Position numbers and translations under genes: made by a program. DNA of 40,002 bases. Origin: Omnitrophica bacterium GWA2_41_15. Its GTDB lineage: Bacteria; Omnitrophota; Gorgyraeia; Gygaellales; Profunditerraquicolaceae. The notes below the pieces were generated by a model. That model ran no database searches. It saw only the letters and a list, made by a program, of their open reading frames with translations, and had not been told where the DNA came from. Position 1 is the stretch's first letter. Each line of letters starts with the position of its first letter. Below, in pieces: positions 16,969-27,084 of the stretch. The DNA lies in contig CAKKQB010000021.1 in the NCBI GenBank assembly GCA_919901915.1, forward strand, positions 15,323-55,324, in the 5' to 3' direction.

Positions 16969-18300
16969 ATGGATACAAACTTTAATAATTTTTTAAGAAA
17001 GATTAATAATAGGGATTTTAAAATCGCGGTTGTTGGTTTAGGATATGTGGGCCTGCCGCTGGTAATTGAATTCGCGAAAAATGGTATAGGTGTGCAGGGA
17101 ATAGATATAGACATAGACAGGATCGAGCATATAAAAAGAAAAAAGTCTTATATAACTGATATACGGGATAAAGAGTTAAGGCAGGTTTTGGACGCTGGTA
17201 AATTTAGCGCTTCCTGTGATTTTAAGAGAATTAATGAAGTTGATGTTATTTTTATTTGCGTGCCTACGCCGCTAAAAAGAAAATATTTACCAAACATCTC
17301 ATATATTTTGAAGGCGGTAAATTCCATAGTTAAAAATATTAGAAGGCCAAGTTTGATTATTTTAGAAAGCACTACTTATCCAGGGACAACAGAAGAGGTA
17401 ATTTTGCCTATCTTCGAAAAGAATGGCTTAAAACATAACAGGGATTTTTATTTATGTTTTTCTCCTGAGAGAATAGATCCGGGTAACAAGGCGTATCCGG
17501 TAAATAAAATTCCGAAAATAGTTGGAGGGATAAGCCCTGAGGCTACACGCCTTGCCGTTAAAGTTTATAAAATAATAGTTGATAAAGTAGTGCCGGTATC
17601 AACGGCCAGGACAGCCGAGGCAGCGAAATTATTAGAGAATACTTTTCGTTTGATTAATATTGGCCTTATTGATGAGTTGTCTATGATGGCGCATAAGATG
17701 AATATAAATATCTGGGAGGTGATTGATGCCGCTAAGACAAAGCCCTTTGGTTTTATGCCTTTTTATCCTGGACCGGGTGTTGGCGGACATTGTATTCCCA
17801 AAGATCCGCTTTATCTTTATTGGAAAGCAAAGCATCACGGATTTAAACCGCGCTTTATTAAACTTGCTTCAGATATTATAGCTCATATGCCGGAGTATAT
17901 TAGTAAAAGAGTTTTGAATTTATTGAGTCGCAAGTTATCAGAGCCCAAGAGAGGCGGGATGCCGCCGGGGGCGGCGCGTATTTTGGTCAGCGGCGTCACT
18001 TATAAAAAAGACGTGAAAGATTTAAGAAAATCTCCGGCTTTAGATATAATAGAAATTTTGCAAAAAAAGAATGCGGATGTTTCTTATTACGATCCCCTCA
18101 TACCTTATTTAAAAATTAATACCATTAATCTTAAGTCAATAGTATTAACTAAGAAAACGCTTAAAGAATTTGATTGTGTGATAATTGCCACCGATCATTC
18201 GTTAGTAGACTATAACTTTATATTAAAAAATTCCAAGTTTATTTTTGATACGCGTAATGTCTATAAAGGCAAAAAAGATGAAAGGATAGTTTTATTATAG
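16969..18300 (+). CDS. Nucleotide sugar dehydrogenase, UDP-N-acetylglucosamine 6-dehydrogenase (WbpA) type
   Basis: 443 residues and a paralogue of the preceding dehydrogenase from the WecC/WbpA/TviB branch. The Rossmann motif is VVGLGYVGLPLV. The substrate segment is ESTTYPGTTEE, followed by CFSPERIDPGN and the catalytic Cys in GGHCIPKDP (about C275). The late motif is GVTYKKDVKDLRKSP. It probably makes UDP-GlcNAc or GalNAc uronate for a surface polysaccharide. A short Gly/Pro-rich stretch, RGGMPPGAA (bases about 17951-17977), sits just before the C-terminal Rossmann strand and looks like an extra loop. The 5-bp gap to ugd indicates an operon. Confidence 0.88.
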   Translation: MDTNFNNFLRKINNRDFKIAVVGLGYVGLPLVIEFAKNGIGVQGIDIDIDRIEHIKRKKSYITDIRDKELRQVLDAGKFSASCDFKRINEVDVIFICVPTPLKRKYLPNISYILKAVNSIVKNIRRPSLIILESTTYPGTTEEVILPIFEKNGLKHNRDFYLCFSPERIDPGNKAYPVNKIPKIVGGISPEATRLAVKVYKIIVDKVVPVSTARTAEAAKLLENTFRLINIGLIDELSMMAHKMNINIWEVIDAAKTKPFGFMPFYPGPGVGGHCIPKDPLYLYWKAKHHGFKPRFIKLASDIIAHMPEYISKRVLNLLSRKLSEPKRGGMPPGAARILVSGVTYKKDVKDLRKSPALDIIEILQKKNADVSYYDPLIPYLKINTINLKSIVLTKKTLKEFDCVIIATDHSLVDYNFILKNSKFIFDTRNVYKGKKDERIVLL

Positions 18301-18318
18301 TTTTTTGGAGGTTTGAAT

Positions 18319-19296
18319 ATGAGTAGGTTTCTAGTTACTGGCGGAGCGGGGTTCATTGGGTCGCATATTGTAGAGGAGTTGTTAAAAAGAAAACATTTTG
18401 TCAGGGTGTTGGATAACTTTTCAAGCGGTAAGGAAGAAAATCTGTCTTTTGTCAAAAACTATCCGCTATCCGCTATACGCTATACGCTAATAAAAGGCGA
18501 CATAAGAGACAAAGCAACTTGTGATTCCGCCTGTCAGAATATCGATTACGTTTTGCATCAAGCGGCATTAAGAAGCGTGCCCAAATCAATGAAATATCCG
18601 AAAGAATATAATGAGGTAAATATTAACGGCGTTTTAAATATGCTGGAGGCGTCTTTACAGAATAAGGTCAAACGTTTTGTACTCGCGTCTTCAAGTTCCA
18701 TATATGGCGATACCAATATTTTTCCGGAAAAAGAAAGCCACATCCCAAGGCCTATTTCGCCTTATGCTTTGTCGAAATTAGCCGGTGAGTATTATTGTAA
18801 AATTTTCAGTCAAAGTTATGGCTTGTCTACCGTATCACTGCGTTATTTTAATGTTTTTGGGCCGCGTCAATCACTGGATGATGAATACGCGGTTGTTATA
18901 CCTAAGTTCATTAGCTGTATGTTAAAAAATGAGCAGCCGCCTATTTATGGAACCGGCAAGCAATCGCGCGATTTTACTTTTGTTGCCAATGTTGTCAGCG
19001 CGAATATATTAGCCGCGAATAAAAGCGGCCTAAAAGGAGAGGTGTTTAATGTCGCGTCCGGAAAGGATTACACCATTCTTGAATTAGTGGATATCCTGAA
19101 TAAAATATTAAAAAAAAATATTAGCCCCACATTTTTAAATCTCAGGTTAGGAGATGTATTTAAAACCCTGTCCGATTTAACTCAAACCAAGCGAATTTTG
19201 GAATATAAACCCAAAGTAGATTTTATTAGAGGCTTGAAATCAACCGTAGAATACTTTTCATTTGCATCTACAGGTGTGTCCTCTAAACACAAATGA
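18319..19296 (+). CDS. NAD-dependent epimerase/dehydratase (UDP-HexNAc 4-epimerase-like)
   Basis: Extended short-chain dehydrogenase of 325 residues. The NAD motif [10 protein letters not shown] is at the N-terminus, catalytic Tyr149 and Lys153 are in YALSK, and the WbpP/GalE-type NVFGPRQ follows. With a WbpA-type dehydrogenase next to it, a WbpP-like role (UDP-GlcNAc to UDP-GalNAc or its uronate) is likely but not proven. The start is fixed by GGAGG 7 nt upstream of the ATG at 18319. Bases 18459-18489, between [10 protein letters not shown] and GDIRD, are 7-bp TATCCGC/TATACGC units read as YPLSAIRYT, an insertion relative to the usual spacing of the family. Confidence 0.88.
   Translation: MSRFLVTGGAGFIGSHIVEELLKRKHFVRVLDNFSSGKEENLSFVKNYPLSAIRYTLIKGDIRDKATCDSACQNIDYVLHQAALRSVPKSMKYPKEYNEVNINGVLNMLEASLQNKVKRFVLASSSSIYGDTNIFPEKESHIPRPISPYALSKLAGEYYCKIFSQSYGLSTVSLRYFNVFGPRQSLDDEYAVVIPKFISCMLKNEQPPIYGTGKQSRDFTFVANVVSANILAANKSGLKGEVFNVASGKDYTILELVDILNKILKKNISPTFLNLRLGDVFKTLSDLTQTKRILEYKPKVDFIRGLKSTVEYFSFASTGVSSKHK
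18459..18489 (+). repeat. Heptamer repeat inserted in the epimerase reading frame
   Basis: Two TATCCGC and two TATACGC units followed by TAA. It is the same sequence family as the intergenic hairpin right arm at 21350-21370, but here it is translated within the gene. Confidence 0.85.
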
Positions 19297-19318
19297 CCGC
19301 GGGTTTAACGATAGAAAA

Positions 19319-20254
19319 ATGCGTAAAAAAACAGTAGTGATTACAGGCGGGGCGGGTTTTATTGGGTCGCATTTGTGCGATAGATTGTTGTTAGAAGGTT
19401 TTAAGGTTATCTGTTTGGATAATTTTATTACCGGGGCGTTAAGTAATATTAAGCATTTGTTAGGAAATAAAAATTTTAGGTTAATAGAGCGTGATGTTGC
19501 AAAATATATTGATATAAAAGAAAAAGTGGATTTTGTCCTGCATTTTGCCTCTCTTGCTTCGCCGGAGGATTATTTAAAATATCCTATACATACACTTAAG
19601 TCTGGTTCATTGGGCACGCATAACGCGTTGGGTTTAGCAAAGCAAAAAAAGGCGAAATTTATGCTTGCCTCTACGTCTGAAGTTTATGGAGATCCCCTGA
19701 TTCATCCTCAACCAGAAACATATTGGGGTAATGTTAATTCAATCGGGGTGCGCGGATGTTATGATGAATCAAAACGTTTTGCCGAGGCCCTTACCATGGC
19801 ATATTACAGGGTACATAAAATAGATATCAAGATAGCGCGTATTTTTAATACGTATGGCCCGCGTATGAGGGTGCGCGATGGCAGGGTAGTGCCTAATTTT
19901 ATTTATCAGGCTCTGCATGATAAGCCGATGACTATCTACGGAGAGGGAATGCAGACGAGGAGCTTTTGTTATATTGATGATTTAGTAGAGGGTATATTTA
20001 GGCTCATGCATTGCAGGGTAAATGAACCAATAAATTTGGGAAACCCTAATGAGTTTACAATTTTAGAACTATCTAAATTTATTATTGAATTAACCGGCAT
20101 AAAAAGCAGAATAATCTATAAACTCCTGCCAAAAGACGATCCGCGGCAACGCCAGCCCAATATCGCTAAAGCAAAGAGATTGCTTAAATGGGAACCCAAG
20201 GTAGAGCTAGGAGAGGGGCTGTACAAAACTATTGAATGGTTTTTAGGTTTGTAA
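19319..20254 (+). CDS. UDP-glucuronate decarboxylase (UDP-xylose synthase) type
   Basis: 311 residues. The NAD motif is [46 protein letters not shown] and YDESKR (Tyr148/Lys152), [11 protein letters not shown] and [10 protein letters not shown] are highly characteristic of UXS, which converts UDP-glucuronate to UDP-xylose. Its substrate would come from Ugd upstream. The ATG at 19319 matches the family N-terminus; the longer frame from 19262 overlaps the previous gene. The stop codon lies inside a perfect 10-bp stem that probably ends the operon. Confidence 0.92.
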   Translation: MRKKTVVITGGAGFIGSHLCDRLLLEGFKVICLDNFITGALSNIKHLLGNKNFRLIERDVAKYIDIKEKVDFVLHFASLASPEDYLKYPIHTLKSGSLGTHNALGLAKQKKAKFMLASTSEVYGDPLIHPQPETYWGNVNSIGVRGCYDESKRFAEALTMAYYRVHKIDIKIARIFNTYGPRMRVRDGRVVPNFIYQALHDKPMTIYGEGMQTRSFCYIDDLVEGIFRLMHCRVNEPINLGNPNEFTILELSKFIIELTGIKSRIIYKLLPKDDPRQRQPNIAKAKRLLKWEPKVELGEGLYKTIEWFLGL

Positions 20255-20285
20255 CCCTTTGTAAGATAAGGGGTTACAAAAAAAA
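20248..20285 (+). terminator. Stem-loop at the end of the nucleotide-sugar cassette
   Basis: TTTGTAACCC at 20248-20257 pairs perfectly with GGGTTACAAA at 20271-20280 and includes the stop codon of the decarboxylase gene. An A-run follows instead of a T-run, so on the plus strand it may protect mRNA ends more than terminate. Confidence 0.5.
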
Positions 20286-20298
20286 GAAAGCGCTTTCC

Positions 20299-20327
20299 TT
20301 GACAAAGCCCTATTTATATGTTATACT
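20299..20327 (+). promoter_or_regulatory. Near-consensus promoter for the NIF3-like/dnaG/rpoD region
   Basis: TTGACA at 20299-20304, a 17-bp spacer and TATACT at 20322-20327 with the extended -10 TGT. The predicted start near 20334 gives a leader of about 110 nt that contains the hairpin at 20361-20398. Confidence 0.8.
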
Positions 20328-20360
20328 TCTTCTAATAGTTAATAGATTATTGATACTTTT

Positions 20361-20398
20361 GCCACAAGGCTATGGTTCGGCTTCTTATAGCCGAAGCC
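20361..20398. repeat. 38-bp hairpin repeat, leader copy
   Basis: Begins GCCACAAGGC(T)ATGG and ends CGAAGCC. It contains nested inverted segments GGCTAT/ATAGCC and TTCGGCT/AGCCGAA. A second copy with about six transition differences lies inside the anti-sigma-like gene at 28268-28305. Confidence 0.75.
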
Positions 20399-20443
20399 AT
20401 AATCCCATCTTAATCGTAATATAACCCAAACCAAAATATACTT

Positions 20444-21316
20444 ATGAGATTATCCCGTTTTTATGAGCAAGTGATAAAGTTTGGCAAGGACCGCGATCCT
20501 AGAGAAAAAACAAGCATCAGTTTCTATTCGGATACCGCTATTTTATATGGCAATCCAAATATTGAGGTTAAAAAGATTCTCATTGGCATAGATATAGAGG
20601 TGGGAGAACTTTTACTTGCGGACAGAATCCGTAAAGATAAAGGGCTTGACCTTGTTCTTTCGCATCATCCGGAAGGGAAGGCCTATGCCGCGTTATTTGA
20701 AGTAATGCAGCTCCAGGTTGACGTATTAAAAAAAATTGGCATGGATAGAAAAGTCAGCCAGCAGCTTTTAGACGAGAGAAAACGCGAAGTAGAAAGAAAG
20801 TTATTGCCGCAAAATCATACCCGGCCTGTTGATGCCGCGCGATTATTAGATATGCCGTTTATGTGCGTTCACACTCCCGCGGATAATCATGTATATCAAT
20901 TTATGCGGAAATTGCTGGAAAATGAAAAACCAAAAAAGGTGCAGGACATTGTGGACCTTTTAATAACGATACCGGAATATAAAGAGGCTTCTAACTACAA
21001 GGTAGGGCCGCGTGTTATTTCAGGCAACCCTAAAAGGGCGGTAGGTAAAATTTTGGTTGAGATGACAGGAGGGACAGAGGGGTCGCGCGATGTTTTTGAT
21101 AAGCTTTACAAAGCAGGAGTAAGGACTTTAGTTGGTATGCATCTAAGTGAGGAACATCTTAAAAAAGCCCAAGACGCCAATCTCAACGTGGTTATTGCCG
21201 GTCACATTTCTTCTGATAATTTAGGCCTTAACTTGCTTTTGGACAGAATAGAAAAAGAAGAGAAATTGGAAATTTTAAGTTGTTCGGGATTCAGACGGAT
21301 TAGAAGAAACTTTTGA
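20444..21316 (+). CDS. NIF3-like metal-binding protein
   Basis: 290 residues resembling the NIF3 (NGG1-interacting factor 3-like) family. The features are SHHPEG (H74, H75), FMCVHTPADNH in the middle and GHISSDNLGLNLLLD near the C-terminus, all of which carry the likely dimetal ligands. The molecular function of the family is unclear. In many bacteria the gene lies close to rpoD, as it does here, which supports the assignment. It is the first gene after a near-consensus promoter. Confidence 0.72.
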   Translation: MRLSRFYEQVIKFGKDRDPREKTSISFYSDTAILYGNPNIEVKKILIGIDIEVGELLLADRIRKDKGLDLVLSHHPEGKAYAALFEVMQLQVDVLKKIGMDRKVSQQLLDERKREVERKLLPQNHTRPVDAARLLDMPFMCVHTPADNHVYQFMRKLLENEKPKKVQDIVDLLITIPEYKEASNYKVGPRVISGNPKRAVGKILVEMTGGTEGSRDVFDKLYKAGVRTLVGMHLSEEHLKKAQDANLNVVIAGHISSDNLGLNLLLDRIEKEEKLEILSCSGFRRIRRNF

Positions 21317-21318
21317 TA

Positions 21319-21370
21319 TCGTATAGCGTATAGAAAAAAATCTATTATCCGCTATCCGCTATACGCTAAA
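21319..21370. repeat. Heptamer hairpin before dnaG
   Basis: CGTATAG/CGTATAG units face TATCCGC/TATCCGC/TATACGC units with a short AT-rich loop, immediately before the dnaG start. It is the same family as 13364-13411 and the insertion at 18459-18489. Confidence 0.8.
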
Positions 21371-21372
21371 AA

Positions 21373-23187
21373 ATGACAGGACATATACCAGAAAATATTT
21401 TAGAAGATATCTTAAGTCGGGTTAATATTGTTGAGATAATTTCGGAGTATATACCGCTTAAACGCGTGGGCCGGAATTTTAAGGCAAATTGCCCGTTTCA
21501 CCACGAAAAAACACCTTCTTTTGTGGTCTCTTCTGACCGTCAGATTTACCATTGTTTTGGCTGTCAAGAATCAGGAAATGCCTTTAAGTTTTTAATGCGT
21601 TATGAACACATGGAGTTTATTGAGGCGGTAGAGGTTTTGGCAAAAAAATCCGGAGTGGTTTTGCCGAAATCGCAGGAAAAGGATAGCGCTGCCAGTAATT
21701 TAATCACGGGGATTTATGAAATAAATAAATTAGCGGAGTCCTTTTATACGGGGCATTTAAATTCTCCTGCCGGATCAGAGGCAAAAAAATATTTGCTAAA
21801 AAGAGGCTTAACGCCGGAGTCTTTGGAATTATTTAAATTGGGGCATTCAGAAAATAAGTGGGATTCCTTAATAAATTATTTTAGGACAAAAAATATCTCT
21901 CTTGCTATGTTAGAAAAGGCAGGACTGATTGTTCCGAAAGATAACGGCGGTTATTACGATAGATTCCGGAACCGCGTAATTTTTCCTGTCTTTGATATAA
22001 AATCAAGGGTTATTGGTTTTGGCGCGAGGATGCTGCCTGTTTTGAGCGCGGCTGAAGGGGGGGGCAACGCGCTGCCTAAGTATATTAATTCTCCCGAGAC
22101 GCCTGTCTACATTAAAGGCAAAAATCTCTTCGGCCTCAATTTATCCAAAGACAGCATAAGAGAGAAAGATTTTGTAGTTATTGTGGAAGGATACTTAGAT
22201 TTTATTCTCCCTTTTCAGGAGGGATTTAAAAATATAGTCGCTTCTCAAGGGACAGCCCTTACTCTCGAACAGGTAAGGTTAATAAAAAGATACACTCATA
22301 ATGTGGTAATGGTTTATGACGCTGATTCCGCGGGAGAATTAGCTACCTTAAGGAGTTTGGATATCTTTATTGAAGAGGATGTCCATGTCAAGATCGCCTG
22401 CCTTCCGCAGGGTTTTGATCCGGATTTGTATGTGCGCGAGCACGGTATTGATAATTTTAAAAATAGAATAGAGAATGCCCAAAATCTGTTTGATTACAAA
22501 TTGGGAATCCTGAAATCCCGTTATAATTTTAAAGAAATTGAGGGCAAGGCAAAGATTTCATCCGCGATGCTTGAAACCATTAATAAATTTAAAAACGCTA
22601 TCCTTAAGTCAGAATATATCAAGAAACTTGCTCAAGAGCTTGATATAAAGAAAGAGGCATTGTTGGAAGAGTCAGAAAAGGTAAAGGGCGCCTTTAGCAA
22701 GCAGGATGATTCGAAGGAAACGGTTCCTGGAAAAATATTGAGCGCTAATCCCGCGGAAAAATTGTTAATTAAATTAATGTTGGAGGAAACAGGGGTTATC
22801 CACCGCGTAAAAGAACACCTTGAGCCTGTTGATTTTCATGACGAGAAGACGAGCAAGATTGTTTCGGTGATGTTCGATTTAATTCAGCAAGGTAAGAGCG
22901 TTCAGCCGCGTTTTTTAATGAATTATTTTGGGGAGGACGATATTTCGCGCCTTGTCTGCGAGTCTATGTTTTTGCCGGACAATCTTCTTCAACAGCATAA
23001 AGAACAGGTGGTTGATGATTGCATACAACGCCTAAAAACCGAAAAGCTTAAGTTAAAAAAACAGGAACTCCATGAGCAGATAAAGGCCGCGCAGTATTCA
23101 GGTGAAGAAGAAAAGCTCAAGGCCTTAATGGAGGAGTTTCATCTTTTGATTAAGAAAGACGGCCATTCGCGCGTTATAGAAAAATAA
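21373..23187 (+). CDS. dnaG: DNA primase DnaG
   Basis: Synthesises RNA primers at the replication fork, 604 residues. The N-terminal zinc domain uses C40, H43, C61 and C64. The RNA-polymerase core carries the basic FGARM segment. The TOPRIM motifs are VIVEGYLDF and [12 protein letters not shown] DnaB-interacting C-terminal region follows (about 440-604). Between FGARM and LPKYINSPE (about residues 220-233, bases 22031-22072) there is an extra stretch, [13 protein letters not shown], whose DNA resembles a dispersed intergenic repeat. The gene forms an operon with rpoD, 22 bp downstream. Confidence 0.96.
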   Translation: MTGHIPENILEDILSRVNIVEIISEYIPLKRVGRNFKANCPFHHEKTPSFVVSSDRQIYHCFGCQESGNAFKFLMRYEHMEFIEAVEVLAKKSGVVLPKSQEKDSAASNLITGIYEINKLAESFYTGHLNSPAGSEAKKYLLKRGLTPESLELFKLGHSENKWDSLINYFRTKNISLAMLEKAGLIVPKDNGGYYDRFRNRVIFPVFDIKSRVIGFGARMLPVLSAAEGGGNALPKYINSPETPVYIKGKNLFGLNLSKDSIREKDFVVIVEGYLDFILPFQEGFKNIVASQGTALTLEQVRLIKRYTHNVVMVYDADSAGELATLRSLDIFIEEDVHVKIACLPQGFDPDLYVREHGIDNFKNRIENAQNLFDYKLGILKSRYNFKEIEGKAKISSAMLETINKFKNAILKSEYIKKLAQELDIKKEALLEESEKVKGAFSKQDDSKETVPGKILSANPAEKLLIKLMLEETGVIHRVKEHLEPVDFHDEKTSKIVSVMFDLIQQGKSVQPRFLMNYFGEDDISRLVCESMFLPDNLLQQHKEQVVDDCIQRLKTEKLKLKKQELHEQIKAAQYSGEEEKLKALMEEFHLLIKKDGHSRVIEK

Positions 23188-23209
23188 AAACAGGAGAGGA
23201 AAAATTGAG

Positions 23210-24808
23210 ATGAAAAAAAAGAATAAGAATTACATTAGCAAGGACATGGAAAAGATTATTGCCTTAGGCAAGCAAAAAGGTTTTCTTACGTATAGTGAGG
23301 TAAATAACCTGCTTCCTGAAGATTTGCCTTCTTCCGGAGAAATAGACCGTCTTTTTGAATTGCTAGGCAATGAAGATATACAAGTTGTCGTGGAAAAAAA
23401 GGATGAGGAGGAGTCGGAGAAATCCGTTGCGGCTATAAAGGATGAGGCTGCGATTGAGCACTTAAAAGAAGAGGCAAGAGAAGAGGCGAGGGAAGAAGCA
23501 AAAGAAGAGGCAAAAGAAGAGGCAAAAGAAGAAGAGAGGTCTCTGCCCTTAGATGATCCTGTGAAGATGTATCTTAAACAGATGGGTTCTATATCTTTGC
23601 TTTCACGGGAGGATGAAATTGGATTAGCTCGGAGGATAGAAGAGACTGAAGAAAAATTTAAATGCGCGGTCTTGAGTACAATGTTCGGCCGCAACTACGT
23701 TTTATCCGTCGCTAATTCTATTCTGGAAGAAAAGGTAAGTTTGGAGGATGTAACAAAAGGGGATGTTGATGCTAAAAAGAAAAGCGCTTTTGCAAGGATA
23801 AGAAGAATTATCAAACGCTTAAAGCACACTCGCAATAACGCGAATTCTCTTAGCCTTCTGCTACAGTTAAATTTTGTCACTTCCGTAATTGAGGAGTCTG
23901 TGCGTAAGCTCAATAGCTTATTGAAAGAGATAGAGGGCGCGTCTGAGGGAAAAAGAGGAGATAATTCAAAAGAGCGCATGGTATTAAAAGGGCTTGGTGA
24001 GCCGTATAAAAAGATTAAAGAGCAGATGAAGTTGATCAAGTCCACGCATTTAAAATTTAATCGGACCAAAAAGAAACTGACAGAGGCGAATTTGAGGCTT
24101 GTAGTTAGTATCGCCAAAAAATATACAAACAGGGGCCTTTCGTTTTTGGATTTAATTCAGGAAGGAAATATCGGCCTTATGCGCGCTGTGGAAAAATTTG
24201 AATATAAGAGAGGCTATAAATTTTCTACTTACGCGACATGGTGGATAAGGCAGGCGATAACCCGTTCTATCGCTGATCAGGCGCGTACTATCAGGATCCC
24301 TGTTCATATGACCGAAACCATAAACAAGATAGTAAGGTTTTCGCGTGTGTTTGTTCAGGAAAATGGAAGAGAGCCTCTGCCTGAAGAAATAGCTCGAAAG
24401 ATGAAGCTTCCGCAAGGCAAAATCAAGACAATATTAAAGATTGCCCAGGAACCGATATCTTTACAGATGCCCGTAGGTGATGAAGATGATACTAGCTTTG
24501 GAGATTTTATACAGGATAAAAAAGCGGTTTCTCCCGCGAGTGAATCTGTCCGGGGCATGTTAAAGGAGGAGATGGGTCACTCTTTAAGCACGCTTACAGA
24601 AAAAGAAAAAAAGATATTGATTTTGCGTTTTGGAATAAATGACGGTTGCTCACGGACATTGGAGGAGGTAGGCGGTGTTTTTAAGGTAACGCGTGAAAGG
24701 GTACGTCAGATCGAAGCTAAGGCCTTAAAGAAATTAAGGCATCCTACGCGCTCAAGGAAATTACGCGCGTTTCTTGATATAACCCTGACGCATCAAAGAG
24801 AGCGTTAG
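23210..24808 (+). CDS. rpoD: Primary sigma factor RpoD (sigma-70)
   Basis: Housekeeping sigma factor, 532 residues. Region 1.1-like sequence (about 5-60) is followed by an acidic [14 protein letters not shown] tract made of 12-bp DNA repeats (about 23467-23535). Region 1.2 is [22 protein letters not shown]. Region 2 is [17 protein letters not shown] through [13 protein letters not shown]. Region 3 follows, then region 4 with the helix-turn-helix [14 protein letters not shown]. The Shine-Dalgarno sequence CAGGAGAGGA lies just upstream. The dnaG-rpoD pair is the conserved macromolecular-synthesis arrangement. Confidence 0.97.
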   Translation: MKKKNKNYISKDMEKIIALGKQKGFLTYSEVNNLLPEDLPSSGEIDRLFELLGNEDIQVVVEKKDEEESEKSVAAIKDEAAIEHLKEEAREEAREEAKEEAKEEAKEEERSLPLDDPVKMYLKQMGSISLLSREDEIGLARRIEETEEKFKCAVLSTMFGRNYVLSVANSILEEKVSLEDVTKGDVDAKKKSAFARIRRIIKRLKHTRNNANSLSLLLQLNFVTSVIEESVRKLNSLLKEIEGASEGKRGDNSKERMVLKGLGEPYKKIKEQMKLIKSTHLKFNRTKKKLTEANLRLVVSIAKKYTNRGLSFLDLIQEGNIGLMRAVEKFEYKRGYKFSTYATWWIRQAITRSIADQARTIRIPVHMTETINKIVRFSRVFVQENGREPLPEEIARKMKLPQGKIKTILKIAQEPISLQMPVGDEDDTSFGDFIQDKKAVSPASESVRGMLKEEMGHSLSTLTEKEKKILILRFGINDGCSRTLEEVGGVFKVTRERVRQIEAKALKKLRHPTRSRKLRAFLDITLTHQRER

Positions 24809-24845
24809 GTTCAAGGTTGGTTGAGAGATTGTCATGAAATTGATT

Positions 24846-24922
24846 GTAGGGGTCGGGTTACCCGACCCGCAAAGAGATAACAGTTTACACGCGAATGTAG
24901 GGGTCGGATTCATCCGACCCGC
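24846..24922. repeat. Tandem pair of GTAGGGGTCGG palindromic repeats
   Basis: Copies at 24846-24870 (core GTTAC) and 24897-24922 (core ATTCAT) are each followed by the same CAAAGAGATAACAG. The duplicated unit therefore includes flanking sequence, while the palindrome centre differs. Confidence 0.85.
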
Positions 24923-24981
24923 AAAGAGATAACAGACTTGTAGTTTTATAACAGTCTTTACAAGAAAGGAGCAAGGAAGAA

Positions 24982-27084
24982 ATGAATTTCGATCTTTTGA
25001 TTTTAGCGCCAGTCGGTTCAATAACCGCGCTTTTATTTGCCGCGTATTTGGCAGTTTCTATTCTTAAAAAAGACGAAGGCAATGAAAAGATGAAGGAGAT
25101 TGCTTTAGCGGTGAGGATTGGTTCAAAGGCGTATCTAAAAAGGCAATATTTAGGTGTGTCCATATTTTTTGCGGTTGTATTTAGCATCCTTCTATTTTTA
25201 GCATTTAAAAATTATTTGGTTATTTTCGTGCCATTTGCTTTTTTAACCGGCGGTTTGTTTTCAGGGCTATCCGGTTTTATCGGAATGACCATTGCTACAC
25301 AAGCTTCAAACCGTACTACAGCCGCGGCAGCGAAGAGCCTGAATTCCGGCTTGCGGGTTGCTTTTTCAAGCGGCGCGGTTATGGGCCTCGTGGTTGTAGG
25401 TCTAGGGCTCCTTGATTTAAGTATTTGGTATTATTTTCTTAATTGGTATTATTCAACTCATCCTATTTCTATGGGGATGGATAAGATTACCGCGATAACT
25501 TCTACGATGCTTTGTTTTGGTATGGGCGCCAGTTCTCAAGCGCTTTTTGCTCGAGTGGGCGGCGGTATCTTTACCAAAGCCGCGGATGTAGGCGCTGATC
25601 TCGTTGGAAAAGTAGAAGCCGGAATCCCCGAGGATGACCCGCGAAATCCGGCGGTTATCGCTGATAATGTCGGAGATAATGTCGGTGATGTGGCGGGAAT
25701 GGGCGCTGACCTTTATGAATCTTACGTAGGCTCTATTGTGGCTACTTCTGCTTTGGGTGTGGCCGCGGGATTAGGGGTAGCAGGAGTAACCGTGCCAATG
25801 GTTATGGCTGCGGTGGGTGTTATGGCGTCAATTATCGGAACATTCTTTGTCCAAAGTAAAGAGGAGGCAAGCCAGAGCGTATTACTTGCCGCGTTAAGAA
25901 AAGGTGTATTTACTAGTTCAATAATAGTGGCAGTAGCTTCTTATTTTCTGATTAAGTTTACGCTAGGCAGTCAGCATATTGGAGTCTACTGGTCAGTGCT
26001 TGCCGGCTTAGTCGGGGGTATTTTAATCGGTTTGGTTACCGAGTATTATACCTCAAGCGATTTTAAGCCTACACGAACAATTGCTGACGCTTCTTTAACC
26101 GGGCCAGCAACCGTAATCATTAGTGGTATTGCTGTAGGTATGATGTCGACCGCCATACCAGTTATCGTAGTAGGGATTACTATATTATTAAGTTTCTTTT
26201 TGTCGGGTGGAACTTTGGCTAATCCAAATCCCGGGCTTTATGGCGTGGCAATTTCCGCGGTAGGAATGCTTTCTACCTTAGGCATAACCTTAGCTACGGA
26301 TGCTTATGGCCCGGTGGCTGATAATGCCGGAGGAAATGCCCAGATGGCAGGATTAGGGCCTGAAGTGAGAAAACGAACCGATGCTTTGGATTCTTTAGGT
26401 AATACTACCGCGGCTACAGGCAAGGGTTTTGCGATTGGTTCAGCGGCTTTAACCGCTTTGGCATTAATTGCCGCTTATAAAGAACAAATAGCATTATATG
26501 GAAAAGAAATGAATTTAAGCCTGATGAATCCTAATGTTTTGGTGGGATTATTTATTGGCGGAATGCTGCCATTTTTCTTTTGCTCTCTGACTATGGCCGC
26601 GGTGGGCAGGGCCGCGGGGAAAATTGTAGTAGAGGTGCGCAGGCAATTTAAGGAAATAGCCGGGCTTATGGCCGGAACAGCAAAACCTGATTACGCGCAT
26701 TGTGTAAAAATTGCCACAGTTGCCGCGCAAAAAGAAATGATTTTGCCTTCTTTACTTGCTATAATTGCGCCTATAGCAACTGGCCTTTTGATTGGCGTGG
26801 AGGGGCAGGCAGGGCTTTTAACCGGCGCGACTGTAACTGGTTTTGTTTTAGCGGTAATGATGGCGAATTCTGGCGGAGCTTGGGATAATGCCAAAAAATA
26901 CATAGAAGAAGGCCACCATGGCGGAAAAGGTTCTCTCGCGCATAAAGCAGGAGTTGTGGGCGATACCGTGGGGGACCCCTTTAAAGATACATCTGGTCCA
27001 AGTTTAAATATCCTTATTAAACTTATGTCCATGGTTTCAATAGTGTTTGCTTCTTTTGTTATAAAAAATAGTCTCTTTAAATAA
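24982..27084 (+). CDS. hppA: Membrane-bound ion-translocating pyrophosphatase
   Basis: Integral membrane pump of 700 residues with about 16 helices that uses pyrophosphate hydrolysis to export H+ or Na+. The catalytic core includes [22 protein letters not shown] and [18 protein letters not shown] (about 205-240). [12 protein letters not shown] lies in the second half, and a C-terminal [14 protein letters not shown] follows. The segment GNTTAATG (about 473-480) has Ala at the position where K+-independent enzymes carry Lys, which places it in the K+-dependent group. The pumped ion cannot be settled by eye. The start follows AAGGAGCAAGG. Confidence 0.96.
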   Translation: MNFDLLILAPVGSITALLFAAYLAVSILKKDEGNEKMKEIALAVRIGSKAYLKRQYLGVSIFFAVVFSILLFLAFKNYLVIFVPFAFLTGGLFSGLSGFIGMTIATQASNRTTAAAAKSLNSGLRVAFSSGAVMGLVVVGLGLLDLSIWYYFLNWYYSTHPISMGMDKITAITSTMLCFGMGASSQALFARVGGGIFTKAADVGADLVGKVEAGIPEDDPRNPAVIADNVGDNVGDVAGMGADLYESYVGSIVATSALGVAAGLGVAGVTVPMVMAAVGVMASIIGTFFVQSKEEASQSVLLAALRKGVFTSSIIVAVASYFLIKFTLGSQHIGVYWSVLAGLVGGILIGLVTEYYTSSDFKPTRTIADASLTGPATVIISGIAVGMMSTAIPVIVVGITILLSFFLSGGTLANPNPGLYGVAISAVGMLSTLGITLATDAYGPVADNAGGNAQMAGLGPEVRKRTDALDSLGNTTAATGKGFAIGSAALTALALIAAYKEQIALYGKEMNLSLMNPNVLVGLFIGGMLPFFFCSLTMAAVGRAAGKIVVEVRRQFKEIAGLMAGTAKPDYAHCVKIATVAAQKEMILPSLLAIIAPIATGLLIGVEGQAGLLTGATVTGFVLAVMMANSGGAWDNAKKYIEEGHHGGKGSLAHKAGVVGDTVGDPFKDTSGPSLNILIKLMSMVSIVFASFVIKNSLFK

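Noticed and set aside
20236-20424. 62-codon plus-strand ORF after the decarboxylase gene
   Set aside because: It overlaps the end of the upstream gene, the promoter and the leader hairpin, and has no ribosome-binding site.
23467-23535. Repeats in rpoD considered as another heptamer tract
   Set aside because: The period is 12-15 bp, in frame with the EEAK/EEAR protein repeat, so it is a coding repeat and not part of the 7-bp family.
23230-23694. 154-codon minus-strand ORF opposite rpoD
   Set aside because: Its Ser-rich repeats are simply the complement of the [10 protein letters not shown]-coding repeat in rpoD.
24846-24935. Two similar palindromes considered as the start of a CRISPR array
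   Set aside because: There are only two copies with different cores, and relatives are scattered singly across the window. No cas genes are seen.
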